DNA from: JAAZKI01 sp012799905
GTDB lineage: Bacteria; Verrucomicrobiota; Lentisphaeria; Oligosphaerales; Oligosphaeraceae
Direction: 5' to 3'
Assembly (NCBI GenBank): GCA_050949415.1
Contig: JBMNFR010000003.1
Location: 23,569 to 87,568 of the forward strand
DNA length: 64,000 nucleotides
Program-made: the position numbers and the translations under genes
Part shown: positions 18,631 to 27,977 of the stretch, in pieces
Layout: every line of letters begins with the position of its first letter
Position numbering within the stretch: position 1 is the stretch's first letter
Notes under the pieces: generated by a model
What the model saw: the letters and a program-made list of their open reading frames with translations, nothing else
What the model was told of the DNA's origin: nothing
The model's database searches: none

Positions 18631-20928
18631 ATGTCGGCATTGGATTTTACGGAAGAAGTACGAGCGGAGGCGAGGGGATTGGGGGCGGATTTAGTCGGCA
18701 TTGCGCCGGTCTCGCGCTGGAGCAAGGCGCCGGAGATGTTGCGTCCCCAGGCACATTTGCCTGAAGCCGAATCGGTCATCGTGCTGTCGATTCATCATCC
18801 GGATGCTTCGGTGGAATGGGGTGGTCTGCCCAACAGCAATTACAGCGGCCCTTTTCAGCTGGGCATGATTCCCAAGCTGGATACGATCAGCTGGCGCCTG
18901 GCGCAGTTTCTTGAGAAACACGGGCATGCTGCGATTCCATTTCCCTGCACCGGCTTCTGGCGTCACCGCCCGTATCGGACGATTAAGTCCACCAATACAG
19001 CTTCGTTCAGTCACCGGCATGCCTTTGTGGCGGCGGGCTTAGGGGAATTTGGCTGGAACAACATGGTTCTTTCAGCAAAATACGGTCCCCGGAATCGTCT
19101 GGTGTCGCTGGTGACTTCTGCGAAGTTGTGCGCTGATCCTCTATATGAGGGCGATGTGTTGTGTGACCGTTGTGGAATGTGTGCGCGCAAATGCCCCGGG
19201 CAGAATTATCGTGAGGAGGTTTTGCTTGCCCCAGGGTTTGACCGGGTGGAAATTGGGAATCGGGAGTTCCGCTATGCGAAATTGAACCGCTTCCGCTGCC
19301 TCTGGGGCGAACAGTTCGCACTGGATATGGATAAGCTGATTGAGGCTGAAGACCTCGATGAAAAGAAACTGTTTGAAATCATGGACAGCGGCATGCCGCG
19401 TCCCGGCGGTGAATTCGGAAATTGCTTCCGCTTCTGCATGAGCAAAGGAGTGCGCTACTGGGATCGCAAATATACCGAAGCGCCACGGCGGGAAAAAATC
19501 CGTCAGAACCCTCCGCTTTCTGAAGTGCTTGAGGCCATCAAACAAATAGCGCGTGATGGCGGAGCGGATCGTATCTGTATTCAGAAAAACAATTTTCCCG
19601 GCGCCTATGAGAGTTTTGTGAAAGGCTTCCCGGTAGAAAAATTTTGTCAATATTTTCCATACTTAATTACCTTGGGGAGGAGTCTGCCGGATTATCCTGC
19701 CGGGGGTGATAATCAGAAATATCTGTCGGTGACGACAAAAGTACGCATCGGGATGGGCGCCATGGACATTGCCCGCTATCTTGATGATTTGGGCTATGAA
19801 GCCACCCAGGATTGGACCGAAACGAACAACGAGGCGCTGAAATCTGCCGGATGGAAGCAGGATATGATTGGGCCTGCGCGCGCCACTTCTACCGGCGGTC
19901 AGAGCTGCTTCGAGATTATCGAAGAGCGCGCAAAGTCACAGATTGTCATTGCCGGGATGGAGGCTGGTGCACTGGACTTCAAAGAGCAGCCGGTGGCTTC
20001 CAATTCTCTCTTTACGGATTATCCTCTGCCCGAGCTGAATGAATTCCTTGCTTCGGAAACGGAGCAAGGTCAGAAGCCGATCTCTGAAGCAATTGGACGA
20101 TATATTGACAAATGGGCTGTTGCTCCTGTTTCTGTGTTGAAGGGGCTTCCCGGGATTGTCGCTCCTGAGGTTATGCTTCCGGGGTGCAAAAGTGTGGTCG
20201 TTCTGTTGGCGGCCATGCCGGAGCGGATGGTCGAACTGGCTGGTTGCCAGCAGGCTGATTGCGCGATGAGCTACAGCTATGCGCAATATCAGCTGATCAG
20301 AGAAACCCTGTGGGCCGCACATGACCTGTCAGCCCGCCTTGCACAAGATGGCCAGCAGGCGATTCCTGTCGCAGATATGGCGGCAGAACCCATGCGAAAT
20401 CTGGCGCCCTACTGGGAATTCGCCTGGTCAAAGCTCGGACATCCGGACCTGCGGCAAAATGCTCCTGCGGCGGCAGCGACTGGCATTGGACAGATTGGTG
20501 CGCATGGCATGCTGCTGACGCCTGAATTCGGCCCAAGACAGCGTTTTTCTTTCGTTTTAACGACGGCAGAACTGCCGGCAACGGCATCCTCCTGTTCCGG
20601 CCAGCGCTTATGTACGAATTGCGGCAAATGTATGGAAGCCTGTCCGCAGAAAGCGTTGAAAAAAGGGAGTTTCCCGTATGAACGTGATGAAACCAGCTGT
20701 CGCTGGTCTCGTTCCTTGGGAATGGTTCCTGAGACCGGCATCCGCTGCGCCGGCTGGACGGTTGCCCCGGGGGAGATGCCGGAGCATCTGGATGAGCATA
20801 CGATAGCTGAAGCTTTGCAGCGAAAGGACCCGTTGCAGTTAAAAGGATACAATTACGCCAATCAAGTAGATACGGTAGTTGAAAGGTGCTTGCAGGCGTG
20901 TCCGGTTGGGAAAAAACAGCAGGAATGA
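18631..20928 (+). CDS. Multi-module iron-sulfur oxidoreductase, epoxyqueuosine-reductase (QueG)-like
   Basis: 765 residues, about twice the length of QueG. The N-terminal module (1-230) has GLGEFGWNNMVLSAKYGPR followed by a 4Fe-4S motif, Cys 178, 181, 184 and 188 (CDRCGMCARKC). The C-terminal module (about 490-765) repeats the pattern with GIGQIGAHGMLLTPEFGPR and Cys 661, 664, 667 and 671 (CTNCGKCMEAC). A further CLQACPVG lies at the end. A middle segment (about 365-450) resembles the same fold without cysteines. This fold binds cobalamin in QueG and reductive dehalogenases; whether this one does is not visible. No signal peptide, so cytosolic. AGGAAG precedes the ATG. It is followed 34 bases later by a Gfo/Idh oxidoreductase, suggesting a shared redox step. 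Confidence 0.75.
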   Translation: MSALDFTEEVRAEARGLGADLVGIAPVSRWSKAPEMLRPQAHLPEAESVIVLSIHHPDASVEWGGLPNSNYSGPFQLGMIPKLDTISWRLAQFLEKHGHAAIPFPCTGFWRHRPYRTIKSTNTASFSHRHAFVAAGLGEFGWNNMVLSAKYGPRNRLVSLVTSAKLCADPLYEGDVLCDRCGMCARKCPGQNYREEVLLAPGFDRVEIGNREFRYAKLNRFRCLWGEQFALDMDKLIEAEDLDEKKLFEIMDSGMPRPGGEFGNCFRFCMSKGVRYWDRKYTEAPRREKIRQNPPLSEVLEAIKQIARDGGADRICIQKNNFPGAYESFVKGFPVEKFCQYFPYLITLGRSLPDYPAGGDNQKYLSVTTKVRIGMGAMDIARYLDDLGYEATQDWTETNNEALKSAGWKQDMIGPARATSTGGQSCFEIIEERAKSQIVIAGMEAGALDFKEQPVASNSLFTDYPLPELNEFLASETEQGQKPISEAIGRYIDKWAVAPVSVLKGLPGIVAPEVMLPGCKSVVVLLAAMPERMVELAGCQQADCAMSYSYAQYQLIRETLWAAHDLSARLAQDGQQAIPVADMAAEPMRNLAPYWEFAWSKLGHPDLRQNAPAAAATGIGQIGAHGMLLTPEFGPRQRFSFVLTTAELPATASSCSGQRLCTNCGKCMEACPQKALKKGSFPYERDETSCRWSRSLGMVPETGIRCAGWTVAPGEMPEHLDEHTIAEALQRKDPLQLKGYNYANQVDTVVERCLQACPVGKKQQE

Positions 20929-20962
20929 TTTTGAAGTCGACACAAACAAAGGAGGACGTGAG

Positions 20963-22012
20963 ATGTCACAGAAATTTCGTCGGGTTGCTTTTATCGGGTT
21001 TGGCGAGCGTGCTCAGGGACTTGCCAGGACGATTGCTACGACATTGCCGGAGTATGCGGAAGTGGTTGCCGGTTTTGACGTGCGTGAGATAGCTTTTTCG
21101 GATGATATCGCTTCGCGCTGCAAGCATTTTCGTTTTTATAAAGACCATCACGAAATGCTGGCTGATCCCCAGATTGATGTAGTTTTCATCACTACCTATG
21201 AGGACACTCACCTGCAATTTACGCTCGATGCGTTAAATGCCGGCAAGGCGGTGTATTGTGACAAGCCGGTAGTGCAGGATTTGGAGCAGGCCGAACAACT
21301 TTATAAGTTTGTCACCAGCCGGAGCTGTTATTTTCAGATCGGCCTGAATTTGCCGTATTTCCCGGTATCCCTGAAGTTGAAGGAGCTGTTGGATAAGAAT
21401 ACTGTGGGGCGTGTTACCTGCGTTCGTGCGGTCTGCGATCTTAATGCGGCTTTTATGCGTCGTCACATCATGCACAAATTTGCCGAACCCCGCATCGATT
21501 TTACTTGCGCAAAAATCACTCATGATACGGATTTAACCCAATGGCTCCTGAATACTTATGCGGAAGAAGTCTGGGGTTTGGCGGATAACTTCCGGTGGCG
21601 TCGTAATGGAGAAGCGCCGGTCTTCAATGATACGGTGGTGATTGCCGGGCGCTATCATAACGGAGCACTATTCACCCAGACTCTGACCTCTACCGGCAGC
21701 ACCCGCCGGCAGGTCGATGTTTTTGGAGTTGATGGTGAAATCAGCGCTAACCTGTATGGAGATGAGATTCACGTAACGAAAATCGACCAGGGTGAGGAAA
21801 CGGTAAAACTGCCTCCACAGGCTACGTTGGGGCACTATGGCGCAGATACAAAAATCCTGCGGGATTTCTTTGACTACCTGGATCAGGGTGAGCAGAAACC
21901 GCGCTGGCCGGAACGCATTTTGAGCAGCCTGATGGTGCCGCTGGCAGCGCTGAACAACGGCGTTGTCAGAACCGGAGACTGGTACCGCGGCATTATTTCA
22001 AACCAAAGCTGA
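20963..22012 (+). CDS. Gfo/Idh/MocA-family oxidoreductase
   Basis: 349 residues. The Rossmann NAD(P)-binding start is VAFIGFGERAQGLART, with the catalytic-lysine motif YCDKPVVQD near residue 98, as in sugar and inositol dehydrogenases. The second half is the usual alpha/beta substrate domain. The start at 20963 is fixed by a perfect AAAGGAGG at 20948-20955; the longer frame from 20879 overlaps the preceding gene. It probably oxidises or reduces a sugar, sugar acid or cyclitol made available by the neighbouring glycosidases. The specific substrate is unknown. Confidence 0.9.
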   Translation: MSQKFRRVAFIGFGERAQGLARTIATTLPEYAEVVAGFDVREIAFSDDIASRCKHFRFYKDHHEMLADPQIDVVFITTYEDTHLQFTLDALNAGKAVYCDKPVVQDLEQAEQLYKFVTSRSCYFQIGLNLPYFPVSLKLKELLDKNTVGRVTCVRAVCDLNAAFMRRHIMHKFAEPRIDFTCAKITHDTDLTQWLLNTYAEEVWGLADNFRWRRNGEAPVFNDTVVIAGRYHNGALFTQTLTSTGSTRRQVDVFGVDGEISANLYGDEIHVTKIDQGEETVKLPPQATLGHYGADTKILRDFFDYLDQGEQKPRWPERILSSLMVPLAALNNGVVRTGDWYRGIISNQS

Positions 22013-22050
22013 AGTCCAGCGATTGGTTAAACGTGCCAATCCAGCCCAAG

Positions 22051-24111
22051 TTACTTGACAAATCTGATTTTATCGGCGAATTCCAGCGCATGGTAGGGAA
22101 TTTCATCTTCATATCGATACACCTTGTCACCGACATGCACATAAACATTTTCCAAGGTGACATTTTCAATGCGGTGTTCTGCGTCAAAACCCTTCAGGGA
22201 AGCGCCATGGAAAACGCCATCCACATGCAGGTTTTTCAGTGAGACCTGCCTGATCCGTCCCCGGCTGTCATCCGTCGAATAGAAATTCCTCGAGATTGTA
22301 AAGCTGATTTCAGGAGATGCCGTAAGATTTTGTTCAATATAAATGTTTTCATAGCGCACATTCTGCACGGTCGAATGATCGATCAGATAGATATGGCACA
22401 TTCCGCCGACTGTCCGAATGATCTCAATATTCTCGAAAAGAACATCTTCCAGTATATCTGACTGGGATGTATGGCCGATCTCGAGGGCGCTTCCGGCATC
22501 ATTCCAGGTAACGATATTGCGCACTGTGATATTGCGCGAATGCATGCCGCTTGCCCGGCGCGTTTTGATGGCGATGCTGTCATCGGCACATTTGAAAAAG
22601 CAGTCCTCGATCAACAGATTCACACAGGAGCGCGGTTGCACACCATCGGAATTGACCGCCCAAGTGATCGCCTTATGGTGGCGGATGCTCATGTCATGCG
22701 TACCTTCCGGAACCAGATTCCAGAATGGGGAATTGAAAATCGTCGGGCCGTCCCAAGTTATCTGCCGTCCTTGAAAGAAATGGATGAAAGCATCGTCCGC
22801 ACGCCCCTTCCAATTTTCGCCGGGATTCCGCCGGACTTCGGTTCCGTCAAAAATTCCGCTGCCGTAGATGCGGATATTTTCTCCGTTTTCGCAGGTCAGG
22901 CCACATTTAAGAACTGCTCCCGGCGCCAGATACACATCATGATTCGAGACTGGCCTCAGCCGGTCATCGGGCAGGTAATGAACGCCTGCCTTGAAGGCTA
23001 TCGTCTTTGCCGCAGTATAGTCAATGGACTCATGGCTGCCCGGTTCCAGCCATAGTGCATCAGAAGGCGCGGCGATCACAGGGTCCACCAGGACATAGGC
23101 CGTGAAATGAGGCTGAACCGAAGAATCATAATTGACTTCCACAACCCCGTAACGAGGCTTCGGCAATGTAAAGGTGACCGCCCTGCCCTGAATTTCCACA
23201 GGGACTTTCTCCCGCATGGATGGACGGAAAACAGCGGAAGCGACTGTACAGGGAAACTCCAAGCGAAAATCAGTTGACCCGGCAGATTCCAAGGTGATGA
23301 ATCCTTCCGCGCCGCCATTGCCGTGCGGCAGGTCCCGATACAGGGACTTGGAAGCGGCATCCGCTACTGCACAAGGCAGGAAAGAGGACGAGCCGGAATC
23401 CCGTACCCACGCTGAAAAGGCGCTGGCAGGAATCCCGGCAAGCCTTGAATTGATGCGAATTTTTTCCGGATCAGGGAACCAATTGACCGGCTGAATCTGC
23501 GTGTAATGTTTTAACGTTTCTTCCAGTTCCGGAGGAATCGGTCCACGGTCGAGAAAATACACATCCAGAAGACGATTCAGGAAAAAATGCTGTACGAAAC
23601 AGCCCATGTGATGCAGGTAGGCCCACAGCCGTTTCGCGGTAAAGGTCTCCAGCGCCAAAATTGTCTCAATCGCAACCAGATTTTCATATTCGAAGAATTT
23701 ACGTCTGCTGAACCGGTTCACATGCCGAAACAATGCGTCGAAGTAACGCTCTGCAAAGATCGGCTCATCGTCCCGAATCGCATGCTCCGAGCGCCCGTCC
23801 GGAATTTTAATCTTCTCGGTGATTGGAGTAATGGCCAGATAAAAGCCCTGGGTGTAACATTGCTCCATAAAATAATCCAGAAGCTCCAGGGCCGGCCCAT
23901 CCTTCAGTGCGCCATTATTTTCCGTCAGCAGGGCTTCTGTAAACTCCACATGAATCAAATTGATCTCTTCTGCTTTGCTCTGCTGCAAAAACTGCTGCAC
24001 AGCGGCACGGTCATCAGTCAATCTGAACCTTTTCGGACGGATTGCAAAAGGCTTGTATTCACTGTCCAACAGCATGGAGCCACAAATATGAAACGGAGTC
24101 TTAAATTTCAT
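22051..24111 (-). CDS. GH28-like right-handed beta-helix glycosidase
   Basis: 686 residues. Residues about 370-680 are a parallel beta-helix with GH28 (polygalacturonase) active-site pattern: NSDGV near 488, ADDSIAIK near 510 and a GH pair near 543. Substrates in this family are alpha-linked galacturonans or rhamnogalacturonans. The N-terminal 370 residues contain an unassigned helical region (1-240) and a beta-rich segment. No signal peptide is evident, unlike most GH28 enzymes, so it may act on imported oligosaccharides. The gene converges on the oxidoreductase at 22012 with 38 bases between. Pectin or rhamnogalacturonan use would fit the GH78 enzyme downstream. Confidence 0.8.
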   Translation of the reverse strand: MKFKTPFHICGSMLLDSEYKPFAIRPKRFRLTDDRAAVQQFLQQSKAEEINLIHVEFTEALLTENNGALKDGPALELLDYFMEQCYTQGFYLAITPITEKIKIPDGRSEHAIRDDEPIFAERYFDALFRHVNRFSRRKFFEYENLVAIETILALETFTAKRLWAYLHHMGCFVQHFFLNRLLDVYFLDRGPIPPELEETLKHYTQIQPVNWFPDPEKIRINSRLAGIPASAFSAWVRDSGSSSFLPCAVADAASKSLYRDLPHGNGGAEGFITLESAGSTDFRLEFPCTVASAVFRPSMREKVPVEIQGRAVTFTLPKPRYGVVEVNYDSSVQPHFTAYVLVDPVIAAPSDALWLEPGSHESIDYTAAKTIAFKAGVHYLPDDRLRPVSNHDVYLAPGAVLKCGLTCENGENIRIYGSGIFDGTEVRRNPGENWKGRADDAFIHFFQGRQITWDGPTIFNSPFWNLVPEGTHDMSIRHHKAITWAVNSDGVQPRSCVNLLIEDCFFKCADDSIAIKTRRASGMHSRNITVRNIVTWNDAGSALEIGHTSQSDILEDVLFENIEIIRTVGGMCHIYLIDHSTVQNVRYENIYIEQNLTASPEISFTISRNFYSTDDSRGRIRQVSLKNLHVDGVFHGASLKGFDAEHRIENVTLENVYVHVGDKVYRYEDEIPYHALEFADKIRFVK

Positions 24112-24129
24112 TTATCTGCCTTTTTTGCT

Positions 24130-24270
24130 TGCAGATAGTTAATGTGCGAAATCTTGTGATGAATGCTTGCAGGCATTCAGGCTGTCGTATGTAGTCCAGG
24201 CTTATGTGTCGCCCTTTCAGGACTCAAAATATTATGCGCCTCACCCAGGGGTGACACATAAAGCTTAATT
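24130..24270 (+). repeat. Dispersed intergenic repeat
   Basis: Contains GTGATGAATGCTTG near 24156 (also near 10007 and 17213) and, at 24204-24255, a block reading TGTCGCCCTTTCAGGACTC then AAATATTAT then CTCACCCAGGG that recurs at 54828-54875. Non-coding. Confidence 0.7.
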
Positions 24271-24309
24271 TTGGAAGAAAATCTTTTTTGGATGGGGTCT
24301 ACGTACGGC

Positions 24310-27300
24310 TCACCAGGGATATTTGCCTTCCGGCAGGAATTCATACGTATTGGTGATGCTCGGGCCGGATGTCTCACTGGCGTCAACAGTGCGGCTCCAC
24401 TGTTCCGGGTTGCAGCGATTCAGGGACTTGTTCCAGTTGGCGTAGCAGATGCTCACTTCGTTGACATCAAACGTGTTGACCAGGGCGCGTTTCAGCACCG
24501 GGTCCACAATCGCCCACTGCCCGGCTGGCATTTCATCGCCGCGCAGCCAGAGTTCCGTCGTGCCATCGTCGGGAATCTTGTATTCTTTCCAGCTGTTGTC
24601 CGGCCTGCGCAAACGCAAGGAGACCCGGGTGACCTCCGGCGCATAAAAGGTCGGATGCGTGCGGAAAATCGCTTGCTTGCTGGGCGCTCCTGCCAGCGTC
24701 GAGGTGATGCGGAAGGCATAGCGCTGCGGCAGCAATTCAATGCGGCGGGTGAAGGTAAGCCCGCTGCGCAACTTGGCAGCCATGGTGATGGCAGTAGCGC
24801 TCTGCTCCAGCACGGCATACTCCTCGTTCCAGCCGATGCCGCGATAATCATTGCTGCCGTATTCCTCGTAGCCGGCCTCAAACGCCTCGTAGCCCTCTTC
24901 TTCCGAACCATACACCGAGAAAATCGGGTTGCCGGTCAACTTCTCTGTCCCACGCCAGATGCGGCCACCCATGGCCGGCACCACGTCCAGGCTCAGAAAG
25001 TCATTCTCCAGGGTGATGACCGGAATGGCTTTGGTCGAAGGCGTTGGAAGGCTCTTCAAGAAGTTCTCGACCCGTCCGCGTTCGCCGTTGGCGACTTTGT
25101 TGACTTTGGCGCCACGGACTGCGGCGACAAAGCGTTCGAGCAACGCAGGGTCAACGCCATTCTTCTGCGACAGCTTTCCAGAGTCATAGGTATACTGTTT
25201 TTTGCCGCCGCTGATGATTTGCACATACATCAGGCCCATGCGGGCATTTTCGACGCGACGGCTGAGCGTTTCGTCACCGGCCACGGCTGCTTCGGCCTGG
25301 TCGAACAACTTCAGGCTGTCGCGGATCAGTTCCGGCTCGTTGAGGTAACGGCTGGGCGAGGCAAAACAGCCGATATGAATATCGCGCTCATGGCAGATAA
25401 CGCGATGCAGGAGGCTGATGTAATCGCGGATAAATGGCGCGGCCGCGCCGTAATACGCATCGGTGAATTCGCGGATCAGCGCTTGCGGGTTCTGGCGCCG
25501 GTCCCACAGGCATTTGGCCATCACATACGTCCGCAAGTGCTCCAGATGATTGCCGGTAGCCGAGGTCGACTCCTCGAAGATGCCGACCACGCCATGGCGG
25601 ATGAAAAAGTCGATGTTCGGCTGCAAGACTTCGAAATTCGGGAATGGCAGCAGGATATTGGTGTAATTGACGGTGTAATCCCAGATATGCAGGCGTTTGC
25701 AAATAGCGCTCCAGCCCTTGATGTCCTCGGCAAATGACTCATTTTTCGGACACGTCTCCAGGGGATGCAGGAAGCAACATTCGATAGAGCAGAGCCGAAT
25801 GATGACATTGGGGGCTGGCCGCACGTGCTTCGGCGGCTTGCGAGTGTACTGATAGGCAAGCGTGTCAACGCTGATGTCCGGGAATTCATCAGCAATCGCG
25901 TTGGCGACGGCGTTGACAAAGTGGAGCAGCGGCCCAATCTGGCCACCTTCATATTCAGCCAGGGCCATGCATTTCTCACAACGGCAGTAGCGCTGATTGT
26001 CATTCTGGGACACGCTGACGATGCGCACGTCAGGGCGGCGACGCAGGCGTTCGCGTACCGACTCAATGGCAATCCGGAGAACATCCGGGTTGGTCAGGCA
26101 TAGCTGGCTTTTCTCGGTGACGCGCTGTCCGTCAATCAAAGAATAGTATTCCGGATGCTCGGCTGCATACCGGGACGGCGGCACCAGATATTCGAACGTA
26201 TGGACAAAGCCAGCGTAGGACACTTTCTCGCCCCAGGCCGGTGACGGAATGCGAACTTGGTCGCCATTGAACTTGTTGCGCACCGCGAATTCCGTCATGC
26301 GGCTGCCGGGATAAGTGTTGCCGCGCAACTCAAGCTCGGGGACAAACACATGGCGGATATTGCTCAAGGCATAGTCGCCCTGCTGGGGGATACGCGTGCA
26401 ATCCTGGGTAAACCAACGACAGTCAAGAAATTTTTCCAGGAATGTATAGACGGCGTAGAGGACGCCATTCTTCTGGCTGCCAGCCAGGGCCAGCGCCCCT
26501 TTTGACGACTCCAGGTGAATGCCTTCGCGGCCCAGGCGCTCGTAATCGACGTTTATTCCATGCTTGGCCAAGAGGGCGCCGCGGCCGATAATCAATGGCA
26601 GGCGCCCGCCGAGTTCGACTTCGCTGACTACCGGCAGCGAAACTCCTGTCATCATTTCCAGGTGCATTGCCAGCTCGTTGGCAGCATGCTGTTCGGCCGG
26701 ACTTGGCTCTGCTGGCAGGACAATGGCGTGCGTGTCCACCCCAAGTGGACGGCCGTCAAGGCTAATGCGGCAAGACCCCAAAGTGCTGCGATATTCCGCC
26801 AAGGCCTTCTGGGCGGCAGCCAGATAGTCGCTGCGGCGATTGATTTCCTTGACCAGCGCCGGGTTGCTGGGGAGAGCCTGGAGTTGTTTGAGCACAGCTT
26901 CGCCCTGCTCTATCGCCTGCTGCCGCTGTGCGAGCGTCTTAGCCGTGCGGTCCAGCGGCGTCAACGCCAAGGCGTTCACCGTGCCTCCGGCTCCACGCAT
27001 GGCCAGGACGGCTTCCAGGCAAACCCGTTCTTGTTCGGAGGCAGGCAAGCGCCGCAACAGCGTCTTGACTAAATTGGCGCCGCCGCGATGGTTGGCAAAC
27101 GGATTGAGTTTCAGCAATTCCCCCAGCCGCTGTTCAAGCTCAGCCGGCGTTTTGGCCTGGTGCGCCAGCAAGCCCTGCATGACGACCTTGGTGGCAGCAT
27201 CGGCATCGGCCAGCAAGCGCTCCCAGGCCTCTGTCCGACCAGTGTTGTGATAATAATGAGCTAGCAGACTGTTCTCCTTGACCGAACGGTTCTTCTTGGC

Positions 27301-27801
27301 CTCCAGGGCGGCGATGTGCTCGGCCGGCGTCATCAGGCGCGTGATGCTCAAGTCGTCAAGGTAGTATTGGCAAGTCAGTCCGACGCTGTTTTCGATGAGG
27401 GCAATCCTCGCCTGGCCGGTCGGGCCGTAAAATTCGACTTCCTGGCGTGTCCAGTCTTCGGCTTTTTCCGGCAGCTGCACGCCATGGACGAAATCCCAGC
27501 CAAATGGTGTTTCATGGTAAGTCATGATGGTATTGCCGCCGCCGGCCGTGCGCTGGCCCTGGATGTAGATACTGGCCCGGTAAAGCGCAAACGGCTCCAC
27601 GGCAACGCCCCGGTTCTGCCAAAAACCGTATTTGGGCGCTTTTTCAAATACACAACGGGCGCTGCCCTGACCGGTCCGCACTGGACCATCGTGGCGGGGC
27701 TGCTGTTCAAAGCCGCCGTCGGGATACTGATACTCTACCTGGGAAAACGCGGCCGCACTCAAGAACATCATGGCGGCGGCAAGACAGCACATTCTTTGCA
27801 T
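24310..27801 (-). CDS. Secreted DUF4838-domain glycosidase-like protein
   Basis: 1,163 residues from the ATG at 27801, which follows GGAAAGAAATT and begins a signal peptide (LAAAMMFLSAAAFS). Residues about 30-150 look like a carbohydrate-binding sandwich. Residues about 340-480 form the GH67/GH20-like small domain (HAIVLPAEPSPAEQHAANEL in form, ending in LDCRWFTQDC). The DUF4838 barrel covers about 480-830, with CRCEKCMALAEY and the LCSIECC strand. The last 200 residues resemble a beta-sandwich such as the DUF5107-type or galactose-mutarotase-like domains. Cell location is periplasm or outside. The substrate is not known; the neighbours suggest plant or microbial heteroglycans. Confidence 0.8.
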   Translation of the reverse strand: MQRMCCLAAAMMFLSAAAFSQVEYQYPDGGFEQQPRHDGPVRTGQGSARCVFEKAPKYGFWQNRGVAVEPFALYRASIYIQGQRTAGGGNTIMTYHETPFGWDFVHGVQLPEKAEDWTRQEVEFYGPTGQARIALIENSVGLTCQYYLDDLSITRLMTPAEHIAALEAKKNRSVKENSLLAHYYHNTGRTEAWERLLADADAATKVVMQGLLAHQAKTPAELEQRLGELLKLNPFANHRGGANLVKTLLRRLPASEQERVCLEAVLAMRGAGGTVNALALTPLDRTAKTLAQRQQAIEQGEAVLKQLQALPSNPALVKEINRRSDYLAAAQKALAEYRSTLGSCRISLDGRPLGVDTHAIVLPAEPSPAEQHAANELAMHLEMMTGVSLPVVSEVELGGRLPLIIGRGALLAKHGINVDYERLGREGIHLESSKGALALAGSQKNGVLYAVYTFLEKFLDCRWFTQDCTRIPQQGDYALSNIRHVFVPELELRGNTYPGSRMTEFAVRNKFNGDQVRIPSPAWGEKVSYAGFVHTFEYLVPPSRYAAEHPEYYSLIDGQRVTEKSQLCLTNPDVLRIAIESVRERLRRRPDVRIVSVSQNDNQRYCRCEKCMALAEYEGGQIGPLLHFVNAVANAIADEFPDISVDTLAYQYTRKPPKHVRPAPNVIIRLCSIECCFLHPLETCPKNESFAEDIKGWSAICKRLHIWDYTVNYTNILLPFPNFEVLQPNIDFFIRHGVVGIFEESTSATGNHLEHLRTYVMAKCLWDRRQNPQALIREFTDAYYGAAAPFIRDYISLLHRVICHERDIHIGCFASPSRYLNEPELIRDSLKLFDQAEAAVAGDETLSRRVENARMGLMYVQIISGGKKQYTYDSGKLSQKNGVDPALLERFVAAVRGAKVNKVANGERGRVENFLKSLPTPSTKAIPVITLENDFLSLDVVPAMGGRIWRGTEKLTGNPIFSVYGSEEEGYEAFEAGYEEYGSNDYRGIGWNEEYAVLEQSATAITMAAKLRSGLTFTRRIELLPQRYAFRITSTLAGAPSKQAIFRTHPTFYAPEVTRVSLRLRRPDNSWKEYKIPDDGTTELWLRGDEMPAGQWAIVDPVLKRALVNTFDVNEVSICYANWNKSLNRCNPEQWSRTVDASETSGPSITNTYEFLPEGKYPW

Positions 27802-27977
27802 AATTTCTTTCCGTAAATAATTTTGCGATCGTGACAAAAGGCGCGGCAAACATTCTAAACTACTCAGGATGCAGCGCCTATCCTAAAGCTTACCAGTGCA
27901 GTGACGTTCATGCTGCCTGTCACCGACTCCTTGCATCGGCGGCAGACAGCCTGAAACAGCGGCTAAATCGCCATGAA

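Noticed and set aside
24271..25737. 488-codon plus-strand frame opposite the DUF4838 gene
   Set aside because: Antisense of a clear coding region in GC-rich DNA; composition is shadow-like and no motif is recognisable.
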